NCBI GenBank assembly: GCA_900543715.1 | Contig: UQSX01000112.1 | Coordinates: 1 to 7,996 of the forward strand | Reading direction: 5' to 3' | Length of the DNA: 7,996 nucleotides | Origin: an uncultured Blautia sp. | GTDB taxonomy: Bacteria > Bacillota > Clostridia > Lachnospirales > Lachnospiraceae | Part shown: positions 1 through 6,608 of the stretch, piece by piece | Layout: the number at the start of each line of letters is the position of its first letter | How positions within the stretch are numbered: the first letter of the stretch is position 1 | The notes under the pieces: generated by a model | What the model saw: the letters and a program-made list of their open reading frames with translations, nothing else | Databases searched by the model: none | Told to the model about the DNA's origin: nothing | Program-made: the position numbers and the translations under genes

Positions 1-68
1 GGTGCCAGATTTATTTGAAATTTCAAAAAACTGAGAAAGTCAATTTCCCATAAGAAAACATACCAGAT
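1..68. other. AT-rich intergenic edge with a 14-base palindrome
   Basis: This is non-coding sequence downstream of the terminator of the TIGR00300 operon. The only structure I see is a perfect 14-base palindrome, TTTGAAATTTCAAA, at 14-27. On the minus strand a TTGACT hexamer lies shortly before it, so the stretch could be the upstream control region of a gene beyond the left edge. I cannot pair that hexamer with a convincing -10 element at normal spacing. Confidence 0.3.
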
Positions 69-108
69 AAAAAAAGCTGGAATCCTTAGCAGTGTAAGGA
101 ATCCAGCT
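69..108 (-). terminator. Rho-independent terminator of the brnQ operon
   Basis: On the minus strand two 14-base arms (108-95 and 88-75) pair with a single T-T mismatch around a 6-base loop (94-89). A run of seven T (75-69) follows. The hairpin starts 47 bases after the stop codon of the TIGR00300 gene, so it closes the three-gene operon. Read on the plus strand, the same hairpin is followed by a looser T-rich stretch (108-119), so it may also work weakly for transcripts coming from the left. Confidence 0.9.
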
Positions 109-154
109 TTCTTCGTTTTCTTATGAATAACAGGGTGTGTTTTGCCGCAAATAT

Positions 155-1246
155 TTATAATCCCAAAGCTTTGGCGGTGGTGCAGATAAAGTCCTGTACA
201 TTGGTAACGATGCCTCTTGCGGACAGACTGCCTCTGTCGGCCAGTTTATTGACGGCAAATTCAGAAATATCCACGCAGTAGAAATAAATCTGCCGCACAG
301 TACCATCTGCCATGACACGGTAAGAGGGCGTCATATTTCCTGTGGCAATGGTATGGAGCATCGTAGCCAGGCAGACTACGGTAGTGGCCTTTTCTACCAT
401 GTTCCTCATAGCTGTCTGTCCCTCATAGGCATTTCCGATAACCTCCGGCAACGGACCGTCGTCACGGATAGAACCGGTAAGGACAAAAGGTATCTTATTT
501 TTCACACAGCTGTACATAATGCCGTTGTCAATCTTATAATCCGCAATAAACTGGGCGATAGAGCCGCTTCTTCTTACCCGGTTGATCACGTCCAGATGGT
601 TGTAGTGGCCGTTTGGATGGGATTTCTGTGTATAAATATCCTGTCCCAAGGCCGTATGGAACATAGCCCCTTCCAGATCATGGGTAGCCAGGGCATTTCC
701 AGCCATAAGTCCGTCTACATATCCATTCTCCACCATGGCTTCCATGGCCCTTCTGGCGTCGGCGTCAAAAGCAAAAGCCGGCCCCATGACCCAGAGGATA
801 TTCCCATGTTCCCGCTCATAGTTCAGCAGTTCAAAAAAACGGTCATAATCTCTGGCGTAAGAGGTCTCCCGGCTTCTTCCCTGACGGAATACGAACTGAT
901 CCTTCTCTGTCTCTTCAGGATCTTCAAAACCCCCGGTATGAAGGTAGATTCCCTCTTCTCCCTTCTCTGTCCTTCCCAGTATCACCCGGTCCCCTTTTTT
1001 CAGATTCCGGTTCTCCACAACTTTTAAAGTCCCATCTTTTTCCAGTACCACACTGGAATCCATCCGGGATTTTTCCGGCAGTTTCCATTCTCCATGGATC
1101 TTAAAATATTCCGGATACATAGAGGTGCTGTGGTAATTCTCCGGTGCCACTCCGTCTGCCTCTGCTTCTTCCCAGCGGACGTCCGGAGCATTTTTTAACT
1201 TTTCTGATGAAAAATCCGGTTCATAGTATTTTGGTAATGTAAACAT
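155..1246 (-). CDS. TIGR00300 / ArgZ-like C-terminal domain protein, possible ornithine cyclodeaminase-type enzyme (short form)
   Basis: This 363-residue protein matches the LOR/SDH-associated TIGR00300 family. That family includes the archaeal NAD-dependent ornithine cyclodeaminase (Methanococcus MMP1218) and the C-terminal part of cyanobacterial arginine dihydrolase ArgZ/AgrE. Visible family motifs are an early segment around residues 31-53 (DGVAPENYHSTSMYPEYFK), MAGNALATHD at 181-190, the GH..HL stretch near 213-218, TGSIRDDGPLP at 257-267, CVDIS at 324-328 and ADRGS at 336-340. The roughly 90-100-residue LOR/SDH region that opens the longer members seems to be absent, because the protein begins almost directly at the DGVAPE segment. 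The ATG at 1244-1246 has an AAGGAG site eight bases upstream. It is the last gene of the operon, 48 bases after the amidohydrolase. By homology it would be a soluble NAD-binding enzyme acting on ornithine or a similar amino acid, but the substrate is not shown by the sequence. Confidence 0.75.
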   Translation of the reverse strand: MFTLPKYYEPDFSSEKLKNAPDVRWEEAEADGVAPENYHSTSMYPEYFKIHGEWKLPEKSRMDSSVVLEKDGTLKVVENRNLKKGDRVILGRTEKGEEGIYLHTGGFEDPEETEKDQFVFRQGRSRETSYARDYDRFFELLNYEREHGNILWVMGPAFAFDADARRAMEAMVENGYVDGLMAGNALATHDLEGAMFHTALGQDIYTQKSHPNGHYNHLDVINRVRRSGSIAQFIADYKIDNGIMYSCVKNKIPFVLTGSIRDDGPLPEVIGNAYEGQTAMRNMVEKATTVVCLATMLHTIATGNMTPSYRVMADGTVRQIYFYCVDISEFAVNKLADRGSLSARGIVTNVQDFICTTAKALGL

Positions 1247-1294
1247 AGGCTTCTCTCCTTGTGTTTTATTTTCATAATTATCCGTCCATAGGAC

Positions 1295-2914
1295 TCAGAA
1301 TGGGAAAAACTTTCCCTCTTTATAAACTCGGCGGCCCCCGATATATGTTTCAGCTACCCGGACCTGATCGATCTCCTTGGCAGGTATCTCTAAAATATCC
1401 CGGTCCAGAATCAGAAAGTCGGCTTTGTACCCTTCTTTCAGCTGTCCCAGACGGTCAAATCCTGCCATTTCCCCAGCTTCCCTGGTATAGAGGATCAAAG
1501 CGGTTTCTATATCTACCCCCTGTTCTTGGCCGCAGTCTGTTCCGTCATAGGCTTTTCGTGTAACAGCGCCCTTGATATTAGGAAAAGGATCAGAGGGAAC
1601 TGCCCAGGAAGTAGCCGGAGCGTCTGTAGAAAAGCAGAGCCGTACCCCCTTATCTAAAAGATGTCTTACTGGATAGCAGGTCTTCATCCTCTCTGTGCCC
1701 AGATTTTTCAGATAACTTTCTATTTCCGCATACAGGAAAATAGGCTGGGTCACAAATCCGATCCCTTTTCCTGCCGCTTTTTCAATACTGTCCTCAGATG
1801 GAAGGGTAATGTGCTCCACCCGTACATAAGGCTCTGGTCCCAGATTCCACTTTTCTTCCCTGGCAGCCCGGTCCACTACTCTCTCAATGGCCTTGGTTCC
1901 CATGGCATGCATAGAAAGCTGGCAGTGGTTCTTTTTGCAGAAGTCAACTGCTGTCTCCATCTGCCGCTGGCTGCACACGGAAATCCCACAGGAATCAGAA
2001 TTCAGATAAGGCTCTGCCATCCAGGCGGTCCTTCCGGAAACACTTCCGTCTCCGATAAGTTTCAGCCCTGAAACAAAAATCTGCTGCTTTTTATCAAAAC
2101 GCTTCTGAGGAATCTGAAAGTCTTCTTTTTCCATGAAAAAATCCCACATATAGTAGACGCCTACTTCCTGAAGAAATCCTTTCTCTGCCGCTTCCTGATA
2201 CAGCGGATAATTATCTCCCTCATTCAGATTTCCCATGTCCGTTACCGCTACGATTCCCTGGGATGTAAGAAGTTTCCCCAGCTCTACAAGATTTTCCACA
2301 GCTTCTTCTTTTTCCGATACGGACATAAAAGGTGTGACCAGATTTCTGGCGTTTTCTTTCAAAACTCCTGTAGGCTCCCCGTTTTCATCTCTCTCGATTT
2401 CTCCCCCTTCCGGGTCCGGGGTATTCCTGTCTATTCCGGCAATCTCCAGGGCCTTGCTGTTTACACAGCGGATATGTCCGCAGGTCCGGATAATGGACAC
2501 AGGAGAATCACTGCATCCCTTATCCAGGTCCCAGCGGTTAATAGAACGGCGTTCTGCAAATTTTCCTTCATCATATCCCCATCCCAGGCACCATTTCCCC
2601 GGTCCCTGCTCTTCTCTCTTCTCCCGTATTGCCTGGATCAGTTCCTCAATAGAATGGATTTTCGGCGGCAGAGCAGAAATCTGCCGGCTGTAGTCTGCCA
2701 GCATCATAGGATGCATATGGGCATCTATAAACCCCGGTATCACACGATGGCCCTGAAGGTCCACCCTCTGGCAGTCCTGGGAAGCCAGTTTTTCTATTTC
2801 TTCTGCTTTCCCCACTTTCCGGATAAAACCATCTTCCACCAGCATGGCTTCTCCATACAGATTTTCCTTATCTGATGTGAATATTTTTCCATTTTCATAA
2901 ATACAAGCTTTCAT
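1295..2914 (-). CDS. YtcJ-like amidohydrolase (amidohydrolase family 3)
   Basis: This 539-residue metal-dependent hydrolase belongs to the amidohydrolase superfamily, YtcJ/Amidohydro_3 type, which is related to N-substituted formamide deformylase. All expected metal and active-site residues are visible: DAHMH with His66 and His68 on the first strand, Lys285 in the GLKLIGDGS segment (the candidate carboxylated lysine), His336 in LSMHAMG, His368 in RVEHIT and Asp431 in STDAP. The HIRCVNSKAL stretch at 147-156 fits the family motif HxxxxNSxAL. The N- and C-terminal parts form the usual small beta-sandwich, ending in the GxLxxGxxADFLILD pattern near 489-504. Length is typical. It has no signal peptide, so it is cytoplasmic. 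The ATG at 2912-2914 has GGAGGTG ten bases upstream. It sits between a BrnQ carrier and a TIGR00300 protein. The true substrate cannot be read from the sequence, and family members act on diverse amides, carbamates and cyclic imides. Confidence 0.9.
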   Translation of the reverse strand: MKACIYENGKIFTSDKENLYGEAMLVEDGFIRKVGKAEEIEKLASQDCQRVDLQGHRVIPGFIDAHMHPMMLADYSRQISALPPKIHSIEELIQAIREKREEQGPGKWCLGWGYDEGKFAERRSINRWDLDKGCSDSPVSIIRTCGHIRCVNSKALEIAGIDRNTPDPEGGEIERDENGEPTGVLKENARNLVTPFMSVSEKEEAVENLVELGKLLTSQGIVAVTDMGNLNEGDNYPLYQEAAEKGFLQEVGVYYMWDFFMEKEDFQIPQKRFDKKQQIFVSGLKLIGDGSVSGRTAWMAEPYLNSDSCGISVCSQRQMETAVDFCKKNHCQLSMHAMGTKAIERVVDRAAREEKWNLGPEPYVRVEHITLPSEDSIEKAAGKGIGFVTQPIFLYAEIESYLKNLGTERMKTCYPVRHLLDKGVRLCFSTDAPATSWAVPSDPFPNIKGAVTRKAYDGTDCGQEQGVDIETALILYTREAGEMAGFDRLGQLKEGYKADFLILDRDILEIPAKEIDQVRVAETYIGGRRVYKEGKFFPF

Positions 2915-2965
2915 TTATGTACTGCACCTCCATAGTCCGGGGAAAACTCCCCACTCTGCTTCTCA

Positions 2966-4306
2966 TCATATGGTATAGGGAATACTTTCCTTTCCCCTGA
3001 CTTTATAAACCACTGCCCCCACAAAAAATCCAATGATCGTAGGCACTGCCCAGGCGAATCCCTGTCTGGCAAAAGGTATCCTGTAGATAATATTCATAAT
3101 ACCGGAAACATCTATTGGTATCAAGCCGGAAGACTGGGCCACATTCAGAGCGTCAAAGAGGGACATAACTGCAGATACGATCACTGCTCCCTTCCATGCT
3201 CCGTCATTGGGCACAAATTTCTTAAACAGCCCCAGTATCATCATTACCACAGACATAGGGAAGAGAATGGTGAAAATCGGCCCTGAAATGGTCAGCACAT
3301 TGCTGACTCCGGTGGAAGATACCAGAAAAATGGCAATGGTGATTATCAGAGAAGCCCATTTATAAGGAATTTTCCCCTTTGTCCATTCTTCCACCCACTG
3401 TCCTGTAGTGGCGATCATGCCCACCGCCGTAGTCAGACAGGCAAAAATCACAGCCAGAGAAAGAACGATACTTCCTCCTGAGCCAGCCAGCCTTCTTACC
3501 AGATCTGTGAGAAGATAGGTGGTATCCACATCTGCAGGATAGTCGCTTCCTCCCTGAGCTCCCAGATAAGCCAGACCTCCGTAGACGATAAAAAGCAGAA
3601 GAAAACCTATTACAATAATCCCAAACATCATTTTCTTATATTCTTCTTTTCCAGTATAGCCTTTTTCCCGGAAAGCCGCTATAAAAATCCCTGCACAGAT
3701 GATTCCCGTTCCCACATCTCCGGTATTATATCCTGTGAGAAAAGCACTGAGAAAAGCTTCCTGTCCGCTTTCCTGAAGGCCGCCTCCAATGGCTCCCATA
3801 GGCAGAAAAATTGCCAGAAGGATAATGACCAGAAGGGTGATCAAAAGGATCGGCGTAAGATACTTCCCGATCCGGTCAATAACATTAGACTTATTCATGG
3901 CAAAGTAATAGGAAACACCGAAAAAAATCAGCAAAAAGAGAATTCTTGCATACACCGGAAGGGAGCCGAAGATGCCCTCAAATCCTGTCTCATAAGCCAC
4001 CCCTCCGCATCTGGGAATGGTTCCGAAGATAACCACCAGCAGCCCCAGTCCCATGTAGAGGTAATGCCACCAGCTGGTCACATGCTTCATCATATCCTGG
4101 AGTCCGTACCCTACGTTTCCTACTGCGGCCACTGCCAGCATGGGAAATAAAATTCCCGATAAGGCCAGTCCTCCAATGGCCCAGAATACATATTCACCGG
4201 AAAGAAGCCCTACCTGAGGCGGAAATATCAGATTGCCAGAGCCAAAAAAAATGGCAAACATAGCAAATCCGGTGATCAGAATGTCTTTGAACATATTTTT
4301 CTTCAT
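2966..4306 (-). CDS. brnQ: BrnQ-type branched-chain amino acid carrier (LIVCS family)
   Basis: This 446-residue polytopic membrane protein is typical in length for the LIVCS family of cation-coupled leucine, isoleucine and valine symporters. The family signature FGSGNLIFPPQVG lies near residues 21-33, right after a short basic N-terminus, and about twelve hydrophobic segments follow. Another conserved patch, GDVGTGIICAGIF, is near 196-208. The ATG at 4304-4306 is supported by an AGGGAGAGGT site four bases upstream. An in-frame ATG four codons later is less well placed. It is the first gene of a three-gene operon, 51 bases before the amidohydrolase. The family usually imports branched-chain amino acids. 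Because its partners are a hydrolase and an ornithine cyclodeaminase-like protein, another amino acid or derivative is possible here, but that is inference. Confidence 0.93.
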   Translation of the reverse strand: MKKNMFKDILITGFAMFAIFFGSGNLIFPPQVGLLSGEYVFWAIGGLALSGILFPMLAVAAVGNVGYGLQDMMKHVTSWWHYLYMGLGLLVVIFGTIPRCGGVAYETGFEGIFGSLPVYARILFLLIFFGVSYYFAMNKSNVIDRIGKYLTPILLITLLVIILLAIFLPMGAIGGGLQESGQEAFLSAFLTGYNTGDVGTGIICAGIFIAAFREKGYTGKEEYKKMMFGIIVIGFLLLFIVYGGLAYLGAQGGSDYPADVDTTYLLTDLVRRLAGSGGSIVLSLAVIFACLTTAVGMIATTGQWVEEWTKGKIPYKWASLIITIAIFLVSSTGVSNVLTISGPIFTILFPMSVVMMILGLFKKFVPNDGAWKGAVIVSAVMSLFDALNVAQSSGLIPIDVSGIMNIIYRIPFARQGFAWAVPTIIGFFVGAVVYKVRGKESIPYTI

Positions 4307-4368
4307 CTGTACCTCTCCCTTTAATCACAGTATTATTACATTAATCTTTTATCATATAAAAGCAAACA

Positions 4369-4406
4369 ATAAAAAAACAGGTGCCTCAGCCTGAGGCCGA
4401 AGCACC
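4369..4406 (-). terminator. Intrinsic terminator between the DUF2812 gene and brnQ (possible leader attenuator)
   Basis: On the minus strand GGTGC (4406-4402) pairs with GCACC (4384-4380), and inside it GCCTC pairs with GAGGC around a five-base loop. The two stems share a few bases, so they compete or form a bulged hairpin. A run of seven T (4377-4371) follows after TG. It lies 53 bases beyond the DUF2812 stop codon and would end the padR operon. It is also upstream of brnQ and directly downstream of a promoter-like sequence, so it may act on brnQ leader transcripts. Confidence 0.8.
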
Positions 4407-4422
4407 ATTGCTTATCTTCTAT

Positions 4423-4452
4423 ATAATACTCTTGTTTACATGTCTTTGTCAA
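4423..4452 (-). promoter_or_regulatory. Candidate sigma-A promoter for brnQ or a short leader RNA
   Basis: On the minus strand there is a perfect TTGACA (4452-4447), an 18-base spacer and TATTAT (4428-4423). It begins seven bases after the stop codon of the DUF2812 gene. The predicted start of transcription is near 4416, only about ten bases before the terminator hairpin at 4406. Transcripts would therefore be about 45 bases long unless the terminator is bypassed. A weaker alternative -10 (TAATAA-like) lies closer to brnQ, between 4325 and 4345, without a good -35. Confidence 0.5.
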
Positions 4453-4458
4453 TGCTTG

Positions 4459-5805
4459 TTAAATCTCTCTTAGCCGTTCCAGGATCACCTCCTGCTGGCT
4501 GGCTGTAGGCTCAAAGCTCAGATCTACTTTCAATATTCTGTCTCCCATACAGAGGAGATAGCGGAAAATTTTCTGTCCTTCTCTGTCAAAAGCTGACTGC
4601 AGAGCCTGGAACTCATCCTGCTCTCCTGTTCCCCAGGAATCCATGGTCTGCCAATTTTCTCCACTTCTATAAGTTCTTTCCATGGAAGACCTGACAAATC
4701 CGTAAAAAGGAGCCAGCTTTACCTTTGTCACCACATATTCCAGATAATATCCCGGAGTCCCCTTTGCTCCCGACAAAGCCTCATCATAAAACTGTTCAAT
4801 CTCCAATCTGGAAAGGAAAGCCGAGCTTTGGATATTCTCGGTATCAATGTACCCCTTCCCATTAAACTCCGATCCTGCCAGTTCCTGAAGAGTCAGAGGA
4901 TTTTCCTGCCCCTGCAAGTAAAATCCCCTTTCTTCATAATAGTCTCCGGCTTCAAAAGAACTAAAATAGTAATAACCATTAAATACCACAAAGAAAATAA
5001 GAAAAGCCAGGACAAGATTTACGCCTATGTTTGCTGCAGTGGCAGAGCCTCTGTCCCGCATACGGTTTCTGATAATATCCTGAAAGTAATAAACGATAAA
5101 ATATCCTGCCAGTACGGCCAGCACCAGGCCGCCTCCTGCTGTAAAGGCATAAAAAACTACAGCAGCCATGGTCAAAAGCATAATTATTTTTGAAAGCGCC
5201 GGATACCCTTTTGTTGGTGTAAAAGACTGGTCTCTCTTAGCATTTGCTTTTGCCTTCTTATACCAGCGCCGAAAAGTGATAAATTCCACTAATCCATACA
5301 CTCCCAGCATAAATCCCGTAAAGGCCAGAGTTAAGCCGCTTCCGTCAGAAAGAGTCCTTGCTCCGTCAAAATAAAGGCTCAAGAAGAAATAAATTGTAAG
5401 CAGCCAGCCGATTATTCCCAGGATCCCATCTGCGATCCGGACTCTTCTTGAACCCTTGCGGATATTTTCCACCTGAATATCTGCCTGAGTTTCCAGAGGA
5501 ACGGGATTTTCTCTTTCGTTACAGAAAATCTTCATGGCTCCATGCTCTGCCGCCAGCTCCCAGCCCGCCATCTGGCAGTATTCTTCAAAGGTCAGCTCTT
5601 CTCCGGTAGGGGGCGCATAAACCCCGCTTCCCGGAAAATATCCTACTGCGTAGCGGAGCTCTTTTGGTTCTGACCGGCGGTAGTGCCAGAAAATTCCCAT
5701 TCGATCCAGGATCCAGCCTTTCCTGGCCATTTTTTCAAAGTGCTGTTCCATTGTGGTATGATCAAAATAATAAGTCCATACGAGTTCAAGCTTCCCCCTG
5801 CTCAT
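4459..5805 (-). CDS. DUF2812 domain membrane protein, partner of PadR regulator
   Basis: This is a 448-residue protein of unknown function. Residues about 10-95 form a cytoplasmic DUF2812-like domain, recognisable by FDHTTMEQHFEKMARKGW, the FWHYRR stretch and the EEYCQMAGWELA stretch. About five hydrophobic segments follow (near 126-147, 157-178, 204-222, 225-243 and 259-281). The last 165 or so residues are hydrophilic and, if five helices is right, lie outside the cell. I chose the ATG at 5803-5805 because it has GGAGGT eight bases upstream and the DUF2812 motif follows at once. The same frame is open to 5862, but that extension has no such site and lies inside padR. The start overlaps padR by 20 bases, which suggests coupled translation. 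DUF2812 genes are commonly found beside padR genes in Firmicutes, and the regulator presumably controls this membrane protein. The role is unknown. Confidence 0.8.
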   Translation of the reverse strand: MSRGKLELVWTYYFDHTTMEQHFEKMARKGWILDRMGIFWHYRRSEPKELRYAVGYFPGSGVYAPPTGEELTFEEYCQMAGWELAAEHGAMKIFCNERENPVPLETQADIQVENIRKGSRRVRIADGILGIIGWLLTIYFFLSLYFDGARTLSDGSGLTLAFTGFMLGVYGLVEFITFRRWYKKAKANAKRDQSFTPTKGYPALSKIIMLLTMAAVVFYAFTAGGGLVLAVLAGYFIVYYFQDIIRNRMRDRGSATAANIGVNLVLAFLIFFVVFNGYYYFSSFEAGDYYEERGFYLQGQENPLTLQELAGSEFNGKGYIDTENIQSSAFLSRLEIEQFYDEALSGAKGTPGYYLEYVVTKVKLAPFYGFVRSSMERTYRSGENWQTMDSWGTGEQDEFQALQSAFDREGQKIFRYLLCMGDRILKVDLSFEPTASQQEVILERLREI

Positions 5806-6121
5806 TTTCCTGCACCTCCATATAGCGGCGGTAATCTGCCGCCTGACCGCATATCCTCTCATACTCTGCCTGAAGTGCTTCTTTTCCCGTCTCTGTAAGG
5901 ATATAGCTTTTCCTTCTCCCCTCTACTTTTGTTTCTACGATCATTTCCGCCTGAGAGAACTGGTCCAGAAGATTATACAGGGTTCCCGGTCCCACGTTCA
6001 CCCTGCCCTCTGTCATCTCACGGACTCTCTCCATGATATCCATACCGCAGCATTCCTGCCGAAGGCAGAGAAGGATATAAAACATCTGCTCCGTTAAAGT
6101 CTGAAACTTTGCTCTGGCCAT
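5786..6121 (-). CDS. PadR family transcriptional regulator
   Basis: This is a small 111-residue DNA-binding repressor-type protein. Residues 1-85 fit the PadR winged helix: an N-terminal helix (FQTLTEQMFYILLCL), a second helix that includes GMDIMERV, the recognition helix region VGPGTLYNLLDQF at about 43-55, and the wing GRRKSYILTETG at 68-79. The short C-terminal helix suits the dimerisation arm of the compact PadR subfamily 1. I chose the ATG at 6119-6121 because AAGGAG lies seven bases upstream and family members start just before this helix. The frame is open 29 codons further, but that part would cover the promoter and operators. It is co-transcribed with the DUF2812 gene, whose start overlaps its end. 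The repeats at 6137-6150 and 6173-6186 suggest that it represses its own operon. The effector is unknown. Confidence 0.92.
   Translation of the reverse strand: MARAKFQTLTEQMFYILLCLRQECCGMDIMERVREMTEGRVNVGPGTLYNLLDQFSQAEMIVETKVEGRRKSYILTETGKEALQAEYERICGQAADYRRYMEVQENEQGEA
5814..5819 (-). promoter_or_regulatory. Ribosome binding site that fixes the DUF2812 start
   Basis: GGAGGT on the minus strand lies inside the end of padR, eight bases before the ATG at 5805. It supports the 448-residue start over the longer open frame and indicates coupling to padR translation. Confidence 0.85.
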
Positions 6122-6136
6122 AGCATCGCTCCTTTT

Positions 6137-6150
6137 ATCGAATATCGATA
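6137..6150 (-). promoter_or_regulatory. Candidate PadR operator, start-proximal copy
   Basis: The plus-strand sequence ATCGAATATCGATA contains inverted arms ATCGA and TCGAT separated by three bases. It lies between the predicted transcription start and the padR ribosome binding site, ending two bases from the AAGGAG (6134-6129). A bound dimer here would block early transcription. The identical sequence recurs at 6173-6186, 36 bases away. Confidence 0.65.
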
Positions 6151-6164
6151 TTCTTCTTAATTTC

Positions 6165-6193
6165 ATTATAACATCGAATATCGATAATAGCAA
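6165..6193 (-). promoter_or_regulatory. Promoter of the padR-DUF2812 operon
   Basis: On the minus strand TTGCTA (6193-6188) is followed by a 17-base spacer and a consensus TATAAT (6170-6165). The predicted transcription start is near 6157, about 36 bases before the padR ATG. The spacer contains one of the two operator-like repeats, as expected for an autorepressed PadR gene. Confidence 0.8.
6173..6186 (-). promoter_or_regulatory. Candidate PadR operator, copy in the promoter spacer
   Basis: This is a second exact copy of ATCGAATATCGATA (plus strand), in the same orientation as the copy at 6137-6150. It lies entirely inside the spacer between the -35 and -10 elements, so occupancy would exclude RNA polymerase. 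No such copy was seen elsewhere in the window. Confidence 0.65.
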
Positions 6194-6218
6194 GCTAGAC
6201 TTTCCCAAAGATTCAGAT

Positions 6219-6608
6219 TTACAGCTCCAAATCCTTTATAAGTTCTCCATATCCGGCATGCTCCCCAATCTGTCTCATTCCCTCTGCTGCCTCCTCCAGA
6301 GAATATCCGTGTTCTCTCAGAAATTCCTTCCCCTTTTCACTGACATATTCATAAAACAGAATGGCCGCAGCCAGTTCTTCCCGGTTCTTATAATCTATAG
6401 ATTCCCAAAGCATGTTTTCCGCTTCATTAATCTTCCCCTGGTCTACCAGTCCTGTAAAATCCTCCAGACCCTTTTCCGAAACAGAAAACTTATTCTCCTT
6501 TGGCAGCTCTACCTGGGTATATTTCTTTCCCAACATAAGAGAAAACAAAACTCTGGCCATCTCTTTTATCATACGCATGATATAATCAGCTTCTTCCTCG
6601 TAGATCAC
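6219..6608 (-). CDS. DUF6483-like small protein
   Basis: This 129-residue, mostly alpha-helical and acidic soluble protein resembles the Firmicutes DUF6483 family of unknown function. The DYIMRMIKEMARVLFSLMLGK stretch at its start, the EAENMLWESID region in the middle and the EFLREHGYSLEEAAEG region near the end have the look of a small helical-repeat fold. I chose the GTG at 6606-6608, which overlaps the upstream TGA by the GTGA arrangement, because GAAGG lies seven bases upstream and the start keeps the DYIMRMI motif whole. An ATG ten codons later is the alternative. It is translated right after, and probably coupled to, the XRE membrane regulator, so it may share its pathway. No terminator separates it from the padR promoter, so read-through into padR is possible. 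The function is unknown. Confidence 0.7.
   Translation of the reverse strand: MIYEEEADYIMRMIKEMARVLFSLMLGKKYTQVELPKENKFSVSEKGLEDFTGLVDQGKINEAENMLWESIDYKNREELAAAILFYEYVSEKGKEFLREHGYSLEEAAEGMRQIGEHAGYGELIKDLEL

Noticed and set aside
353..1027. A 224-codon open frame on the plus strand
   Set aside because: It lies opposite the well-supported TIGR00300 gene, has no family resemblance and has no binding site. It is a shadow frame.
4321..4460. T-box or amino-acid riboswitch upstream of brnQ
   Set aside because: I looked for the conserved T-box sequence and an extended leader fold. The leader is too short and only the terminator hairpin is present.
6122..6208. In-frame extension of PadR by 29 codons
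   Set aside because: The extension covers the promoter and both operator-like repeats. The ATG at 6121 has an AAGGAG site and fits the family start.
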